A program made the position numbers and the translations under genes. Positions 25,448 to 33,394 of a stretch of DNA of 64,000 nucleotides are shown one piece after another. This DNA is from an uncultured Christensenella sp. (lineage in GTDB: Bacteria; Bacillota; Clostridia; Christensenellales; Borkfalkiaceae): positions 10,478-74,477 of the forward strand of contig CAJUGI010000003.1 of the NCBI GenBank assembly GCA_910586065.1, given 5' to 3'. Under the pieces are notes generated by a model. It ran no database searches, was not told the DNA's origin, and worked only from the letters and a program-made list of their open reading frames with translations. How positions within the stretch are numbered: position 1 is the stretch's first letter; each line of letters starts with the position of its first letter.

Positions 25448-25879
25448 ATGAAATTTGTTCGTGCGGTAAAACTGGGAATTTTGCTTGTATTGGCGTGGTT
25501 GATATTTGCCGCAGTGGCGATTGCTCCGCACAGGCTGTGTTTCGAAGGCGGCAAAGTTTACACATTTTTCTGCGGAACAAGCTCGGCCGACTGCCGCGAA
25601 ATTACCGTTGACGGCGATAAGGCGGAAAGCATGTTTCTTTCTCTTTCGGACGTTTGCGGCGAGGCTACCGTTTATGAAAATGTTGACGCGGAGCAGATTA
25701 TAAAGAAATTCCGCGCAAAAGTTATTGCTTGCGAAAAGCTTTGCGACAGCGTTAATTATTACTGCAAGGCGGATATGCCGTATGCGGTGGAACTTTACGG
25801 AACGGAGATTAATTTGCACGTTTCGGAAAAAGACGGACGAGTAAAAGTGGGCTCGCCGATAATTTTCGGCGGATATTGA
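25448..25879 (+). CDS. Hypothetical protein with N-terminal membrane anchor
   Basis: I do not recognise this 143-residue protein. It has one N-terminal hydrophobic segment (LGILLVLAWLIFAAVAIA, about 8-25) and a small soluble domain on the outside with five cysteines after the anchor. The amphipathic strand pattern (AVELYGTEINLHVSEKDGRVKVGSPIIF) suggests a beta-rich fold. YabP/YqfC-type sporulation proteins have similar size, but I see no firm match. The ATG at 25448 has only a weak AAGGCGG upstream. It precedes the M23 peptidase by 50 bases. Confidence 0.6.
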   Translation: MKFVRAVKLGILLVLAWLIFAAVAIAPHRLCFEGGKVYTFFCGTSSADCREITVDGDKAESMFLSLSDVCGEATVYENVDAEQIIKKFRAKVIACEKLCDSVNYYCKADMPYAVELYGTEINLHVSEKDGRVKVGSPIIFGGY

Positions 25880-25928
25880 ATAAAAGTCCGCAAATATGAC
25901 AAGAAATTATTTAAAGGAGTTAAAATAA

Positions 25929-26597
25929 ATGAAAAACCAAGAAAAAAACGTTTCTACTAAGAAGAAAATTTTGACTTACTACCTCATTTTGGCGGCGTGC
26001 CTTTTGGTTATTGCCGCAATAACGGTCGGCGTGATATTTGCGGTGCGTGCAAACGACGATTTGTCAATCGACAACAGACCCGGAACGTCGGACGACGATA
26101 ATAAGCCGAACAACCCCGACGACAACAATCCCGACGATAACAAACCTGATAATCCCGACGACGATAAACCCGCAAGTTCGACATACGAGTTTATTTTCCC
26201 CGTGGAAAACGCAGACGTAACCAACTCGCAAGCGTTCGGTTACGACAAGACAATGGACTGGTACGCTTTTCACGAAGGCACGGATTTTGCCGCCGAAGCG
26301 GGCACAAAAATTGTTGCCGCGGTAGACGGAACAATTGCCGAAATTGGTAAAAGCGACGTATTTTACGGAGCGTTTGTAACAATCGAACATTCCAACGGCG
26401 TTAAGACCGTTTATAAATTTATAGACCCCGCCGAAACCCTGAAAAAAGGCGACAAGGTAAACCGCGGACAGGTTATCGGAACGGTTGCCGCGCCCACGGG
26501 TATCGAAAACAAGGACGGCGCGCATCTGCACTTTGAAATATACAAAGACGGAAAACTTGCGGAACTTGAAGATTATCTTGACGTAAACGAAAAATAA
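25929..26597 (+). CDS. M23 family (LytM-like) peptidase, membrane anchored
   Basis: A 222-residue protein: N-terminal membrane anchor (about 16-38), a low-complexity linker of Asp, Asn, Pro and Lys (about 45-90), then an M23 domain. FHEGTDFAAEAG supplies the first metal His and Asp, and GAHLHFEIY supplies the HxH motif. A functional wall endopeptidase is likely. The combination of anchor and single M23 domain recalls SpoIIQ, which uses such a domain in the sporulation channel, though the assignment stays open. AAAGGAG precedes the ATG. The downstream 12-bp hairpin lacks a T-run. Confidence 0.85.
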   Translation: MKNQEKNVSTKKKILTYYLILAACLLVIAAITVGVIFAVRANDDLSIDNRPGTSDDDNKPNNPDDNNPDDNKPDNPDDDKPASSTYEFIFPVENADVTNSQAFGYDKTMDWYAFHEGTDFAAEAGTKIVAAVDGTIAEIGKSDVFYGAFVTIEHSNGVKTVYKFIDPAETLKKGDKVNRGQVIGTVAAPTGIENKDGAHLHFEIYKDGKLAELEDYLDVNEK

Positions 26598-26629
26598 TTT
26601 TAAACACGCCCTTACCCCTACCTTTTAAT

Positions 26630-26667
26630 AAGTCGGAGCCGTTGAATCCGTTTGGCGGCTCCGACTT
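26630..26667 (+). terminator. Hairpin after the M23 gene
   Basis: AAGTCGGAGCCG (26630-26641) and CGGCTCCGACTT (26656-26667) form a 12-bp perfect stem with a 14-base loop. What follows is AATATTTTGTTATTTTG, a broken T-tract, so termination efficiency is uncertain. Confidence 0.65.
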
Positions 26668-26692
26668 AATATTTTGTTATTTTGTGTTATGT

Positions 26693-26783
26693 ATTAACAT
26701 AAAAAGTTAACATTGTGTAATTAATTATCGCTATAAAAATATTTATTTCGGTTAATTAACATAAATTATAGTTAATAACATAA
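26693..26783. repeat. Repeated ATTAACATAA-type motifs upstream of the small peptide gene
   Basis: ATTAACATAA occurs at 26693-26702 and 26755-26764, with a close variant AATAACATAA at 26774-26783 and GTTAACATTG at 26706-26715. The surrounding 200 bases are strongly AT-rich with no gene. The spacing suggests binding sites for a regulator of the promoter at 26837. Confidence 0.5.
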
Positions 26784-26836
26784 AATAGTGTTATAAAATT
26801 ACAAAATTAAGATTTTAAAAAAATTTGCAAATGTTA

Positions 26837-26865
26837 TTGACTGACAATTTTTTTAGTGCTATACT
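26837..26865 (+). promoter_or_regulatory. Strong promoter of the 30-residue peptide gene
   Basis: TTGACT (26837-26842) and TATACT (26860-26865) have 17-bp spacing. The spacer core ATTTTTTTAGT is shared with the nrdD promoter. The start near 26872 gives a 35-nt leader. Confidence 0.82.
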
Positions 26866-26906
26866 GCAACTGAAATTTGAAATAAGAATATTAAGGAGGT
26901 AACGAT

Positions 26907-26999
26907 ATGATTTACGAAGAGATGAAAAACTGGGACGAAGACGTTGAATCTTACGGCGTATCCCCCCTCTCTTACATTGCACTTAACTGCGCAAGATAA
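26907..26999 (+). CDS. 30-residue acidic peptide of unknown function
   Basis: An open frame of 30 codons with an ideal TAAGGAGGT site 6 bases before the ATG and a near-consensus promoter. It begins MIYEEMKNWDEDVESYG and ends SYIALNCAR, with one Cys three residues from the end. It has no signal peptide or membrane segment and is too small to classify. A peptide natural-product precursor, signalling peptide or leader peptide are all possible; no maturation enzyme lies next to it. The strength of the expression signals is the main evidence that it is real. Confidence 0.65.
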   Translation: MIYEEMKNWDEDVESYGVSPLSYIALNCAR

Positions 27000-27051
27000 T
27001 TTTTAAGAGGTAAATTATAATATTAATATATTTTTATAATAAGTAACAAAA

Positions 27052-27159
27052 ATGTTCTTTTACGAGAACGGAGACGAGAGCGAAGAGAAAAAAATGAATT
27101 TTTTTACTATTTTCGCTTTATACAAAATGATTCAGCGCTTTCAATTTGAAATTAATTAA
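27052..27159 (+). CDS. Possible second small ORF, 35 residues
   Basis: An open frame starting MFFYENGDESEEKK and then MNFFTIFALYKM, downstream of the 30-residue peptide and before the shared terminator. No ribosome-binding site precedes the first ATG. The hydrophobic second half could start at the internal ATG behind AGCGAAGAG. I consider it possible but weak; the stretch could be untranslated 3' RNA. Confidence 0.3.
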   Translation: MFFYENGDESEEKKMNFFTIFALYKMIQRFQFEIN

Positions 27160-27165
27160 AACACA

Positions 27166-27199
27166 ACGCGGCGGAGCTAAAAGGCTCCGCCGCGTTTTT
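27166..27199. terminator. Bidirectional terminator between the peptide locus and the MocR gene
   Basis: ACGCGGCGGAGC (27166-27177) and GCTCCGCCGCGT (27184-27195) form a 12-bp stem, with TTTTT on the plus side. It ends the short peptide transcript and may also serve the converging MocR gene. Confidence 0.88.
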
Positions 27200-27214
27200 A
27201 ATTGCAACGCGTTG

Positions 27215-28573
27215 TTAATTGCAATTAAAATTTTTCAACGTATCGGCGGTTAGAGAAGAATAATTTATCACCGCGTAATTCTCCATTCCCTGCACGGGCG
27301 CAAGGAGATAGTCGGTTAAGCACTTTAATTTAACCCCCCTTTTCTCCGCTTCCGCCTTTATGTTTCCGTCGCCGCCCGCCGCCGGAAAACGAGCAAGCAC
27401 GTGCAGTCCGCTGCCGGTATCCAGCACCTCACACCCCGTGATTTTTGTCAGAGTTTCTAAAAGGAGGCGGCGGACTTCGCGGTAGTGATTTCTCAGGCGC
27501 GCGACGTGACGCTCGAAATGCCCGCCGTCAATCATTGCCGCAAGCGTTTTTTGCTCGAATAACGGAACTATGTTTGCGCTCTGCCCGAAAAGTTCTTTAT
27601 ATCTTTTTGCAAGATAATCCGGAAGAACCATATAGCCCATACGCATAGACGGCGCCAGACTCTTTGAAAACGTGTTCATATAAATTACCCGGTCGGGGCA
27701 GAGACTGTACATACTTTGCAGGGGTTTGCCAGTAAGCCGGAATTCGCTGTCGTAGTCGTCTTCTATTATTATTTTGCCGTCTGCAGCCCATTCAATCATT
27801 TGCGTGCGCTCGGATACCGGCATTACGGCACCCGTCGGGAACTGGTGCGACGGAGATACGTGCGCGGCGTCGGCACGGCTTTTTTTAAGTTCGGTCAAAT
27901 CCATTCCCCGTTCGCGTACCGTAACCGGAATGCATTTTGCGCCGTTTAAATTATAAGTTGAGGAAATTCTGCCGTAACCGGGGTTTTCGACCGCAAACAG
28001 TCTGTCGCGTCCCAAAAGCTGGACTATTACCCCGTAAAGGTGTTCCGCGCCGCCGCCTATCACTATATTTTCGGAATCGGCGTCGATGCCGCGGTTACGG
28101 TAAAGCTCGTTTGCGATTGCCGCGCGCAGCTGACTGTCGCCGTTACAGGGAACGCGTTCCAGAAGATGTTCGCCGCAATCCGAAAGCACGCCGCGCATTA
28201 GGCGCGCCCACACCGAAAACGGAAACATATTTACGGGTGCGGAGCCGCGGGTGAGGTCTGTTTGCGTTTGCGGCGGCGCGCAAAGCTCCTTATCCGGTTT
28301 CCGTTTGGCGTTAACGGTTACGGGCGCAGGAACATACGCCGTAACCGGTTCGACAAAGTAGCCGCTGCGCTCTTTAGAACGGATATATCCTTCGGCGAGC
28401 AACTGGTCGTAGGCGAGCTGGACCGTTATTACACTGACGCCCAGTTCCCCGGCGAGGGCGCGTTTCGAAGGGAGTCGCTCTCCCTCCTTAAACTTGCCGC
28501 GAAGTATGTCGGAACGGATTTCGCGATATAAAGAATAATATTTGTTTTTGTCGTTTATTAAGTAATTCGGCAT
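27215..28573 (-). CDS. MocR/PdxR-type GntR-aminotransferase regulator
   Basis: A 452-residue fusion: an N-terminal GntR winged helix (about 1-75; YREIRSDILRGKFKEGERLPSKRALAGELGVS in the usual place) and an aminotransferase-like PLP-binding domain. The Lys of TFSKSLAPSMRMGY near 300 is the PLP-anchoring position and DDYDSEFR is conserved. Such regulators sense PLP or amino-acid adducts and control vitamin B6, GABA or related genes. It is divergent from an ECF transporter S component with a long palindrome between them, so that gene is its likely target. No ribosome-binding site is apparent at its ATG. Confidence 0.88.
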   Translation of the reverse strand: MPNYLINDKNKYYSLYREIRSDILRGKFKEGERLPSKRALAGELGVSVITVQLAYDQLLAEGYIRSKERSGYFVEPVTAYVPAPVTVNAKRKPDKELCAPPQTQTDLTRGSAPVNMFPFSVWARLMRGVLSDCGEHLLERVPCNGDSQLRAAIANELYRNRGIDADSENIVIGGGAEHLYGVIVQLLGRDRLFAVENPGYGRISSTYNLNGAKCIPVTVRERGMDLTELKKSRADAAHVSPSHQFPTGAVMPVSERTQMIEWAADGKIIIEDDYDSEFRLTGKPLQSMYSLCPDRVIYMNTFSKSLAPSMRMGYMVLPDYLAKRYKELFGQSANIVPLFEQKTLAAMIDGGHFERHVARLRNHYREVRRLLLETLTKITGCEVLDTGSGLHVLARFPAAGGDGNIKAEAEKRGVKLKCLTDYLLAPVQGMENYAVINYSSLTADTLKNFNCN

Positions 28574-28605
28574 ACGATTTTCACAGTGTATATACTCAGT
28601 TTATC

Positions 28606-28649
28606 TGGTATTATAAAAAATAATTAAATTGGTTATTTTAATAATACCA
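28606..28649. promoter_or_regulatory. Long imperfect palindrome between MocR and ECF genes
   Basis: TGGTATTAT at 28606-28614 is mirrored by ATAATACCA at 28641-28649, and the interior AAAAATAA/TTATTTT also pairs. Outer CTCA/TGAG elements extend the symmetry (28594-28597 and 28653-28656). It overlaps both putative promoters and is the likely operator of the MocR protein. Confidence 0.65.
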
Positions 28650-28689
28650 TATTGAGAATATAATAGTCAACCGTAAGGAGAAAACGAAA

Positions 28690-29301
28690 ATGAACAAAAA
28701 ATTCTTGTTTACCACTAAATGGATAGCTTATACGGCGCTTTTGACCGCGCTGGTGGTGGCAATGGGATACGTGCCTGGGATACCGGTGCTGGACGGAAAA
28801 ATTTATTGGTGCGACTTTGCTATTTTTACGGCGGCGTATTTGGTTGACCCCGTTAGCGCGACTATCGTAGGAGGAGTCGGCACAACGTTTTTCGACCTTT
28901 TCGGTATAAACGGAACGGCCTATAACGCAATCCCCTCGCTTTTGATTCACGGATTACAGGGCGCCGTCGCTTCGGGCACGTTTATACTTTTAAAAAGGTT
29001 TTTTCTTAAAACCGACAGCGGGAAAAAAGAGGCGGTAATTGCCGTTGTTTCAAGCATATTGCCTGCCCTGATAGTAATTTTGGGATACTTTTTAAAGAGA
29101 ATTTACTGGGAGGGACGTCTGCCCGAAGCCGCGCTTTTAAAGATGCCGGCAAACGTTTTGCAGGAAATTATAGGTATTGTCGTCGCCGTTTTGATATGTT
29201 ATGTAAGCGGACTTAAAAGACAGCTTAAAAAAGCGCGGCTTTTACCCGACTTTACCGGAGAAATGCTGAAGAAAAAAGAAGAAACGCAATTAAATCAATA
29301 A
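28690..29301 (+). CDS. ECF transporter S component (vitamin uptake)
   Basis: A 203-residue membrane protein with about six hydrophobic segments, an N-terminal KWIAYTALLTALVVAMGYVPGIP like ECF substrate-binding subunits, and PVSATIVGGVGTTFFDLF in the loop-helix region. S components bind a vitamin and dock to a shared EcfAAT module, not present in this window. Divergent pairing with a MocR regulator suggests a B6 vitamer or a related cofactor precursor as substrate; this is inference. TAAGGAG precedes the ATG and a strong terminator follows at once. Confidence 0.85.
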   Translation: MNKKFLFTTKWIAYTALLTALVVAMGYVPGIPVLDGKIYWCDFAIFTAAYLVDPVSATIVGGVGTTFFDLFGINGTAYNAIPSLLIHGLQGAVASGTFILLKRFFLKTDSGKKEAVIAVVSSILPALIVILGYFLKRIYWEGRLPEAALLKMPANVLQEIIGIVVAVLICYVSGLKRQLKKARLLPDFTGEMLKKKEETQLNQ

Positions 29302-29319
29302 TATCAGGGGATTAAAGTT

Positions 29320-29356
29320 AAAGCCGCGGCGCGTTTTTACGCGCCGCGGCTTTTTT
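29320..29356. terminator. Terminator of the ECF gene, shared with icd
   Basis: A 15-bp GC-rich stem: AAAGCCGCGGCGCGT (29320-29334) with its complement at 29339-29353, a TTTT loop and a T-run after it. It lies between converging genes and can act in both directions. Confidence 0.92.
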
Positions 29357-29406
29357 AATCAGAACATTGTTAATTTAATGATATTAAGGGGTTAAAGCGC
29401 CTGAGC

Positions 29407-30615
29407 TCATAACTTTTCAGCAATTTTTTCAAGAAAGCCTTTTGTTGAAAGCTTTTGCGGAGTTACGCCTTTGCTCTCAAAAAGCGGGATTAAATCGCCC
29501 GTCATAAATCCCTGTTCTATAGTTTCAATTGCGGCTTTTTCCAGCTTTGCGGCAAAGTTTACAAGAGGAACATTATTGTCCAGTTCGCCGCGCTTTTTTA
29601 AAGCGCCCGTCCAGGCAAACAGCGTCGCCACGGAATTTGTGGAGGTTTCCTCCCCTTTTAAATGTTTGTAATAGTGGCGCGTCACAGTACCGTGCGCCGC
29701 TTCGTATTCGTAAACTCCGTCCGGCGAAACGAGCACGGAAGTCATCATACCGAGAGAGCCGTACGCGGTTGCAACCATATCGCTGAAAACGTCGCCATCG
29801 TAATTTTTGCATACCCACAAAAAGCCGCCTTCGCTGCGCACGGCGCGTGCAACCACGTCGTCAATAAGCGTGTAGAGGTAATATAGCCCGCGCTTTTCAA
29901 ACTCAGCCCTGAATTCTTTTTCGTAAACCTCTTGGAAAATATCTTTAAAGCTATGGTCGTAAATTTTTGAAATCGTGTCTTTTGCGCCGAACCAGACGGG
30001 CAGATTTTGCGAAAGCGCATATGAAAAGCAACTTTTGGCAAAACTTTCAACCGACTTGCACGTATTGTGCACGCCCTGGCATATTCCGCCGCCTTTTCCG
30101 AATGAGTGAACGAGTTTCCGCCTGAGTTCGTTGCCGTCCTTATCGGTTATTAAAAGATAAGCGTTTTCACCTTCGTTTGCAACGTCCTCAACGCAATTGT
30201 AGATATCGCCGTATGCGTGGCGGGCTATTATTATGGGTTTGGTCCAACCCTGAATATAGGATTTGATACCTTTTGCCGTTAAGGGTGCGCGGAATACGGT
30301 GCCGTCGAGAATGCGGCGGATGGTGCCGTTGGGGCTTTTCCACATCTGCTTTAAGTTATATTCTTCCACCCTAAGGCGGTTTGGAGTTATCGTTGCGCAC
30401 TTTACGGCAACGCCCAAGCGCCTTGTTGCAAGCGCCGCGTCAACGGTTACTTTGTCGTCCGTTGCATTGCGGTTTTCAAGCCCTAAATCGTAATATTCCG
30501 TTTTAAGGTCAACGTACGGTTCGATTAACAGTTCTTTAATTAGCCGCCACACGACGCGAGTCATTTCATCGCCGTCCATTTCGACAACCGGCGTTGACAT
30601 ACGTATCTTTTCCAT
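29407..30615 (-). CDS. icd: NADP-dependent isocitrate dehydrogenase, eukaryotic-like type
   Basis: This 402-residue enzyme converts isocitrate to 2-oxoglutarate with CO2 release. It belongs to the homodimeric subfamily that includes human IDH1 and Thermotoga IDH, shown by VVEMDGDEMTRVVW, KCATITPNRLRVEEY, MWKSPNGTIRRILDGTVFR and VKPIIIARHAYGD-type segments, and by the short length. The ATG at 30615 matches the Thermotoga N-terminus. The promoter -10 (30627-30622) ends only six bases before it and there is no ribosome-binding site, so the mRNA appears leaderless. No other citric-acid-cycle gene is nearby. Confidence 0.95.
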   Translation of the reverse strand: MEKIRMSTPVVEMDGDEMTRVVWRLIKELLIEPYVDLKTEYYDLGLENRNATDDKVTVDAALATRRLGVAVKCATITPNRLRVEEYNLKQMWKSPNGTIRRILDGTVFRAPLTAKGIKSYIQGWTKPIIIARHAYGDIYNCVEDVANEGENAYLLITDKDGNELRRKLVHSFGKGGGICQGVHNTCKSVESFAKSCFSYALSQNLPVWFGAKDTISKIYDHSFKDIFQEVYEKEFRAEFEKRGLYYLYTLIDDVVARAVRSEGGFLWVCKNYDGDVFSDMVATAYGSLGMMTSVLVSPDGVYEYEAAHGTVTRHYYKHLKGEETSTNSVATLFAWTGALKKRGELDNNVPLVNFAAKLEKAAIETIEQGFMTGDLIPLFESKGVTPQKLSTKGFLEKIAEKL

Positions 30616-30621
30616 ATAAGT

Positions 30622-30651
30622 ATTATAGCTTATTTGCGTGGGAGTTTACAA
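30622..30651 (-). promoter_or_regulatory. icd promoter, leaderless geometry
   Basis: TATAAT (30627-30622) with TTGTAA 18 bp upstream. The predicted start falls on or next to the A of the icd ATG (30615). It lies in the spacer after the ddl stop codon. Confidence 0.7.
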
Positions 30652-31730
30652 GCGTTTGAAGGGACATTGGAAAGAATACCTGTTTTTATAAGTTTTTTGC
30701 TTTGCTCCGAATCGAAGTCCGTTTTTGCCTGTTCCAAAACACGCGACAATACGCGGTAAAAATCCTTGAATCCGGCGGACAAAAGATAATATGAAAGCGA
30801 ACCGGGAACGGTGTTGATTTCGCTTAAATATACTTCACCGCCGCTTAAAATAAAGTCGAAACGGACTATGCCGCGCATATTGAGTTTTTGATAGACAGCC
30901 TGAGTCGTTTGCTTTATTGCCCCCGATATATCCGCGGGTAAATCCGCAGGGAGAACGCTCTTCCCTCCGCCGGCATACTTGTCTTCGAAACTTAAAATAT
31001 CACCGCCTGAAACCGCCTCTTCGCACTCAGAGGTAATTACTTCGCCGTTATAAAAATAAGCCGCACAATTTATCTCGCGCCGGTTTTCAAGATATTCTTC
31101 CAGAATGACTGCGCTGTCGTAAATTAATCCGCACTCAACGGCATTTTTAAGCTCTTCGCTGTTCGCCGCCTTCTCCACGCCTATGCTCGAGCCCAGATTA
31201 ACAGGTTTGACGACAAGCGGAAACCCAGGGATATCAGGGCACTTATCGATTTGTTGAAGGCTTGTTATATATGCGTATTTCGCGGTCTTTACTTCCAACG
31301 CCTTTAAAATAAGCTTAGTTAAATATTTGTCTATAAATACCGCGCTTTCAAAAATCCCCGCGCTTGCGAACGGTATTTTTGCAATTTTGCACAACCCTGC
31401 AACTCCGCCGCCCTCGCCCGCTCCGCCGTGGCAACAGTTTAACGCGGCGTCAACCTTTATGAACTTCTTCACTCTGTTTTTTGTGTTCAATATGTAAATT
31501 CCGCCGTCGGCAACAACCGCGCGCGGAGCTTTTTTGTAACCGTCCGCTTTGAATTCGGCTATATTTTTAAGGCTTTGCCCCGCAAATATATCAGAGTTTT
31601 GCGAAATATACACGGGAATTACGCTGTCGCCGCCGCTTTCGAGGACGTTAGCCGCCATAGTACCTGTTATTATGGAAATTTCGTTTTCGTTAGACGCGCC
31701 GCCGAAAATTACGGCTATCGTTTTTGACAT
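30630..31730 (-). CDS. ddl: D-alanine--D-alanine ligase
   Basis: Ddl makes the D-Ala-D-Ala dipeptide for peptidoglycan. The 366 residues are an ATP-grasp enzyme: VIFGGASNENEISI at the N-terminus, HGGAGEGGGVAGLC, VVKPVNLGSSIGV for ATP binding and EINTVPGSLSYY at the metal site. The serine/glutamate start motif and the Met/Tyr-type region suggest a normal D-Ala ligase and not a D-Lac variant, though this is not certain. GGAGGTAA precedes the ATG. It directly follows the MurF-like gene, whose substrate it provides. Confidence 0.95.
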   Translation of the reverse strand: MSKTIAVIFGGASNENEISIITGTMAANVLESGGDSVIPVYISQNSDIFAGQSLKNIAEFKADGYKKAPRAVVADGGIYILNTKNRVKKFIKVDAALNCCHGGAGEGGGVAGLCKIAKIPFASAGIFESAVFIDKYLTKLILKALEVKTAKYAYITSLQQIDKCPDIPGFPLVVKPVNLGSSIGVEKAANSEELKNAVECGLIYDSAVILEEYLENRREINCAAYFYNGEVITSECEEAVSGGDILSFEDKYAGGGKSVLPADLPADISGAIKQTTQAVYQKLNMRGIVRFDFILSGGEVYLSEINTVPGSLSYYLLSAGFKDFYRVLSRVLEQAKTDFDSEQSKKLIKTGILSNVPSNACKLPRK

Positions 31731-31795
31731 AAAAAAATTACCTCCGCCTTTTATTTTCAGCTTTGGTAATTCCGGTTATTTATCTTATGAACGTT

Positions 31796-33394
31796 TTAAT
31801 AAAAATCAGGCAAGTCGTTTAAAAACAGGACGGTGTCGCCCGGGGAGAGTACACCCTTTAATTCGTTCTGCGCCGCCCCGAGATTTGGAACTGTTTTTAT
31901 TTTCTGCGCCTCGCCGCCGCCGGAAATGTAGCCTTCCTTTACGGGGGCGACGAGAGTGTCGCCGACCAGTATTACGAAATCGAGCCCGACAAGTTTTTCT
32001 CCGAGGGCACGGTTTTCTTCTTCCTCTAAAACGCCGAGTTCGACGAGCCCGGGCGTAACGACGATTTTTCTGCCTTTAAAGCTTTTCAGCACTTCAAGCG
32101 CCGCCGACGCGCCCTTTACGTTTGAATTGTAACCGTCGTCCAGAATGTTGATATCGCCCGATTTTATAAGTTGCAAACGGTGCCCGATATAATCGAGTTC
32201 TTCCGCCGCCTGCTTAATTTCGGGCAGAGTCATACCAAGCTTAAATGCAACCGCCGCCGCGAGCGCGATGTTTTCGGCGCTGTGCTTGCCGAGAAGTTTA
32301 GTTGTAATGCGAACGCTTTCGCCGCCGAGATTCAAGTTAAAAGACGTGCCGTCACAATTGCAGACGATATCCGTTACGCAGTCCGCGCTCAGCTTTTTGC
32401 AGGGCGAAGCCGAAAACAAAGCGAAACAGTCGGAAGCGATTACCGCTTCCTCTTTGGTATAATTAAGAATTTCGCTTTTAGCTTTTATTACGTTTTCGAT
32501 TGAGCCGAAACTTTCCAGATGCTGAGGACAGATTCCCGTTATCACCGAATAATCGGGCGGACAGATTTGGCAGAGCTCTTCTATATCGCCAAGGTGCCGC
32601 GCGCCCATTTCGGCAACGAAGATATCGAAATCATTTAAATCGTTGTTGTTTATCGCAAGCGCAAGCCCAAGCGGAGTGTTGTGAGAGCGGGGAGTTGACA
32701 GCACGCGGAACTTTTTGGATAAAATGGACGAGAGTATCTGTTTTGTGGAAGTTTTGCCGTAGCTGCCGGTTATGCCCACCACTTTTAAGGGGTTGTTTTT
32801 AAGCTTTTCCTTTGCCGATTTTACGTATTTTCTGTTGCGGGGAACTTCATAGATTTTCGAAACAAGATTTGCAAGCAATGTAAGCGGAATCATTAACAGG
32901 GGAAAGAGCGACAGGGGAACATATCTTAAAATGTTGAAGAACCTGTTGCCCCAGACCGCATCGGCGAAGTTAAGTAAAACCACGGCAAAATATGCGATTA
33001 CCGCGATTAAGAAAATAAGAATTCCGTATAAACGTTTAAATCTAGGCGTTGCGGTAACAGGCGTTTTGAGCGCCACTTTGTTATCCGCCCATACGTAGAC
33101 GATTAAAAAAATAACGTATGCGCCGCAGCCTACAACCGCAGCCCACTGTCCGGCAAAAGCGAAACAAAACGAAACGCCCGCCGAGGACATAAGTAAAAGC
33201 AACGTCAACAAAGAATGGCGCGTGAAAATAAGATTGTTTTTTTTGCGCGACCACTGAAAAAACTTTTTGCCGTTATAACCGCAGGACTGAAGTATGCCCA
33301 GAAGTTTGTAAAAACACGGTGCAAACAGAGCGGTAAACAGCACAGCGCACACAATACATTCGATTGTTTTAGGTACGGAAATGAAGATGCCCAT
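31796..33394 (-). CDS. murF: MurF-like Mur ligase with N-terminal membrane domain
   Basis: A 532-residue protein. The first 180 residues hold about four or five membrane segments (10-36, 60-80, 84-104, 122-143, 155-178) in place of the soluble UDP-binding domain. A complete Mur ligase core follows: GITGSYGKTSTK at 208-219, AEMGARHLGDIEELC, HRLQLIKSGD and DDGYNSNVKGASAAL, as in MurF. MurF adds D-Ala-D-Ala to the UDP-muramyl tripeptide. Next-door ddl supports this. The membrane domain suggests work near MraY/MurG or on a lipid-linked substrate. The gene overlaps the upstream hydrolase end by one base. Confidence 0.88.
   Translation of the reverse strand: MGIFISVPKTIECIVCAVLFTALFAPCFYKLLGILQSCGYNGKKFFQWSRKKNNLIFTRHSLLTLLLLMSSAGVSFCFAFAGQWAAVVGCGAYVIFLIVYVWADNKVALKTPVTATPRFKRLYGILIFLIAVIAYFAVVLLNFADAVWGNRFFNILRYVPLSLFPLLMIPLTLLANLVSKIYEVPRNRKYVKSAKEKLKNNPLKVVGITGSYGKTSTKQILSSILSKKFRVLSTPRSHNTPLGLALAINNNDLNDFDIFVAEMGARHLGDIEELCQICPPDYSVITGICPQHLESFGSIENVIKAKSEILNYTKEEAVIASDCFALFSASPCKKLSADCVTDIVCNCDGTSFNLNLGGESVRITTKLLGKHSAENIALAAAVAFKLGMTLPEIKQAAEELDYIGHRLQLIKSGDINILDDGYNSNVKGASAALEVLKSFKGRKIVVTPGLVELGVLEEEENRALGEKLVGLDFVILVGDTLVAPVKEGYISGGGEAQKIKTVPNLGAAQNELKGVLSPGDTVLFLNDLPDFY

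Noticed and set aside
26680..26790. Rex operators in the AT-rich region
   Set aside because: The TTAACA motifs are not arranged as TTGTTAA-N4-TTAACAA palindromes.
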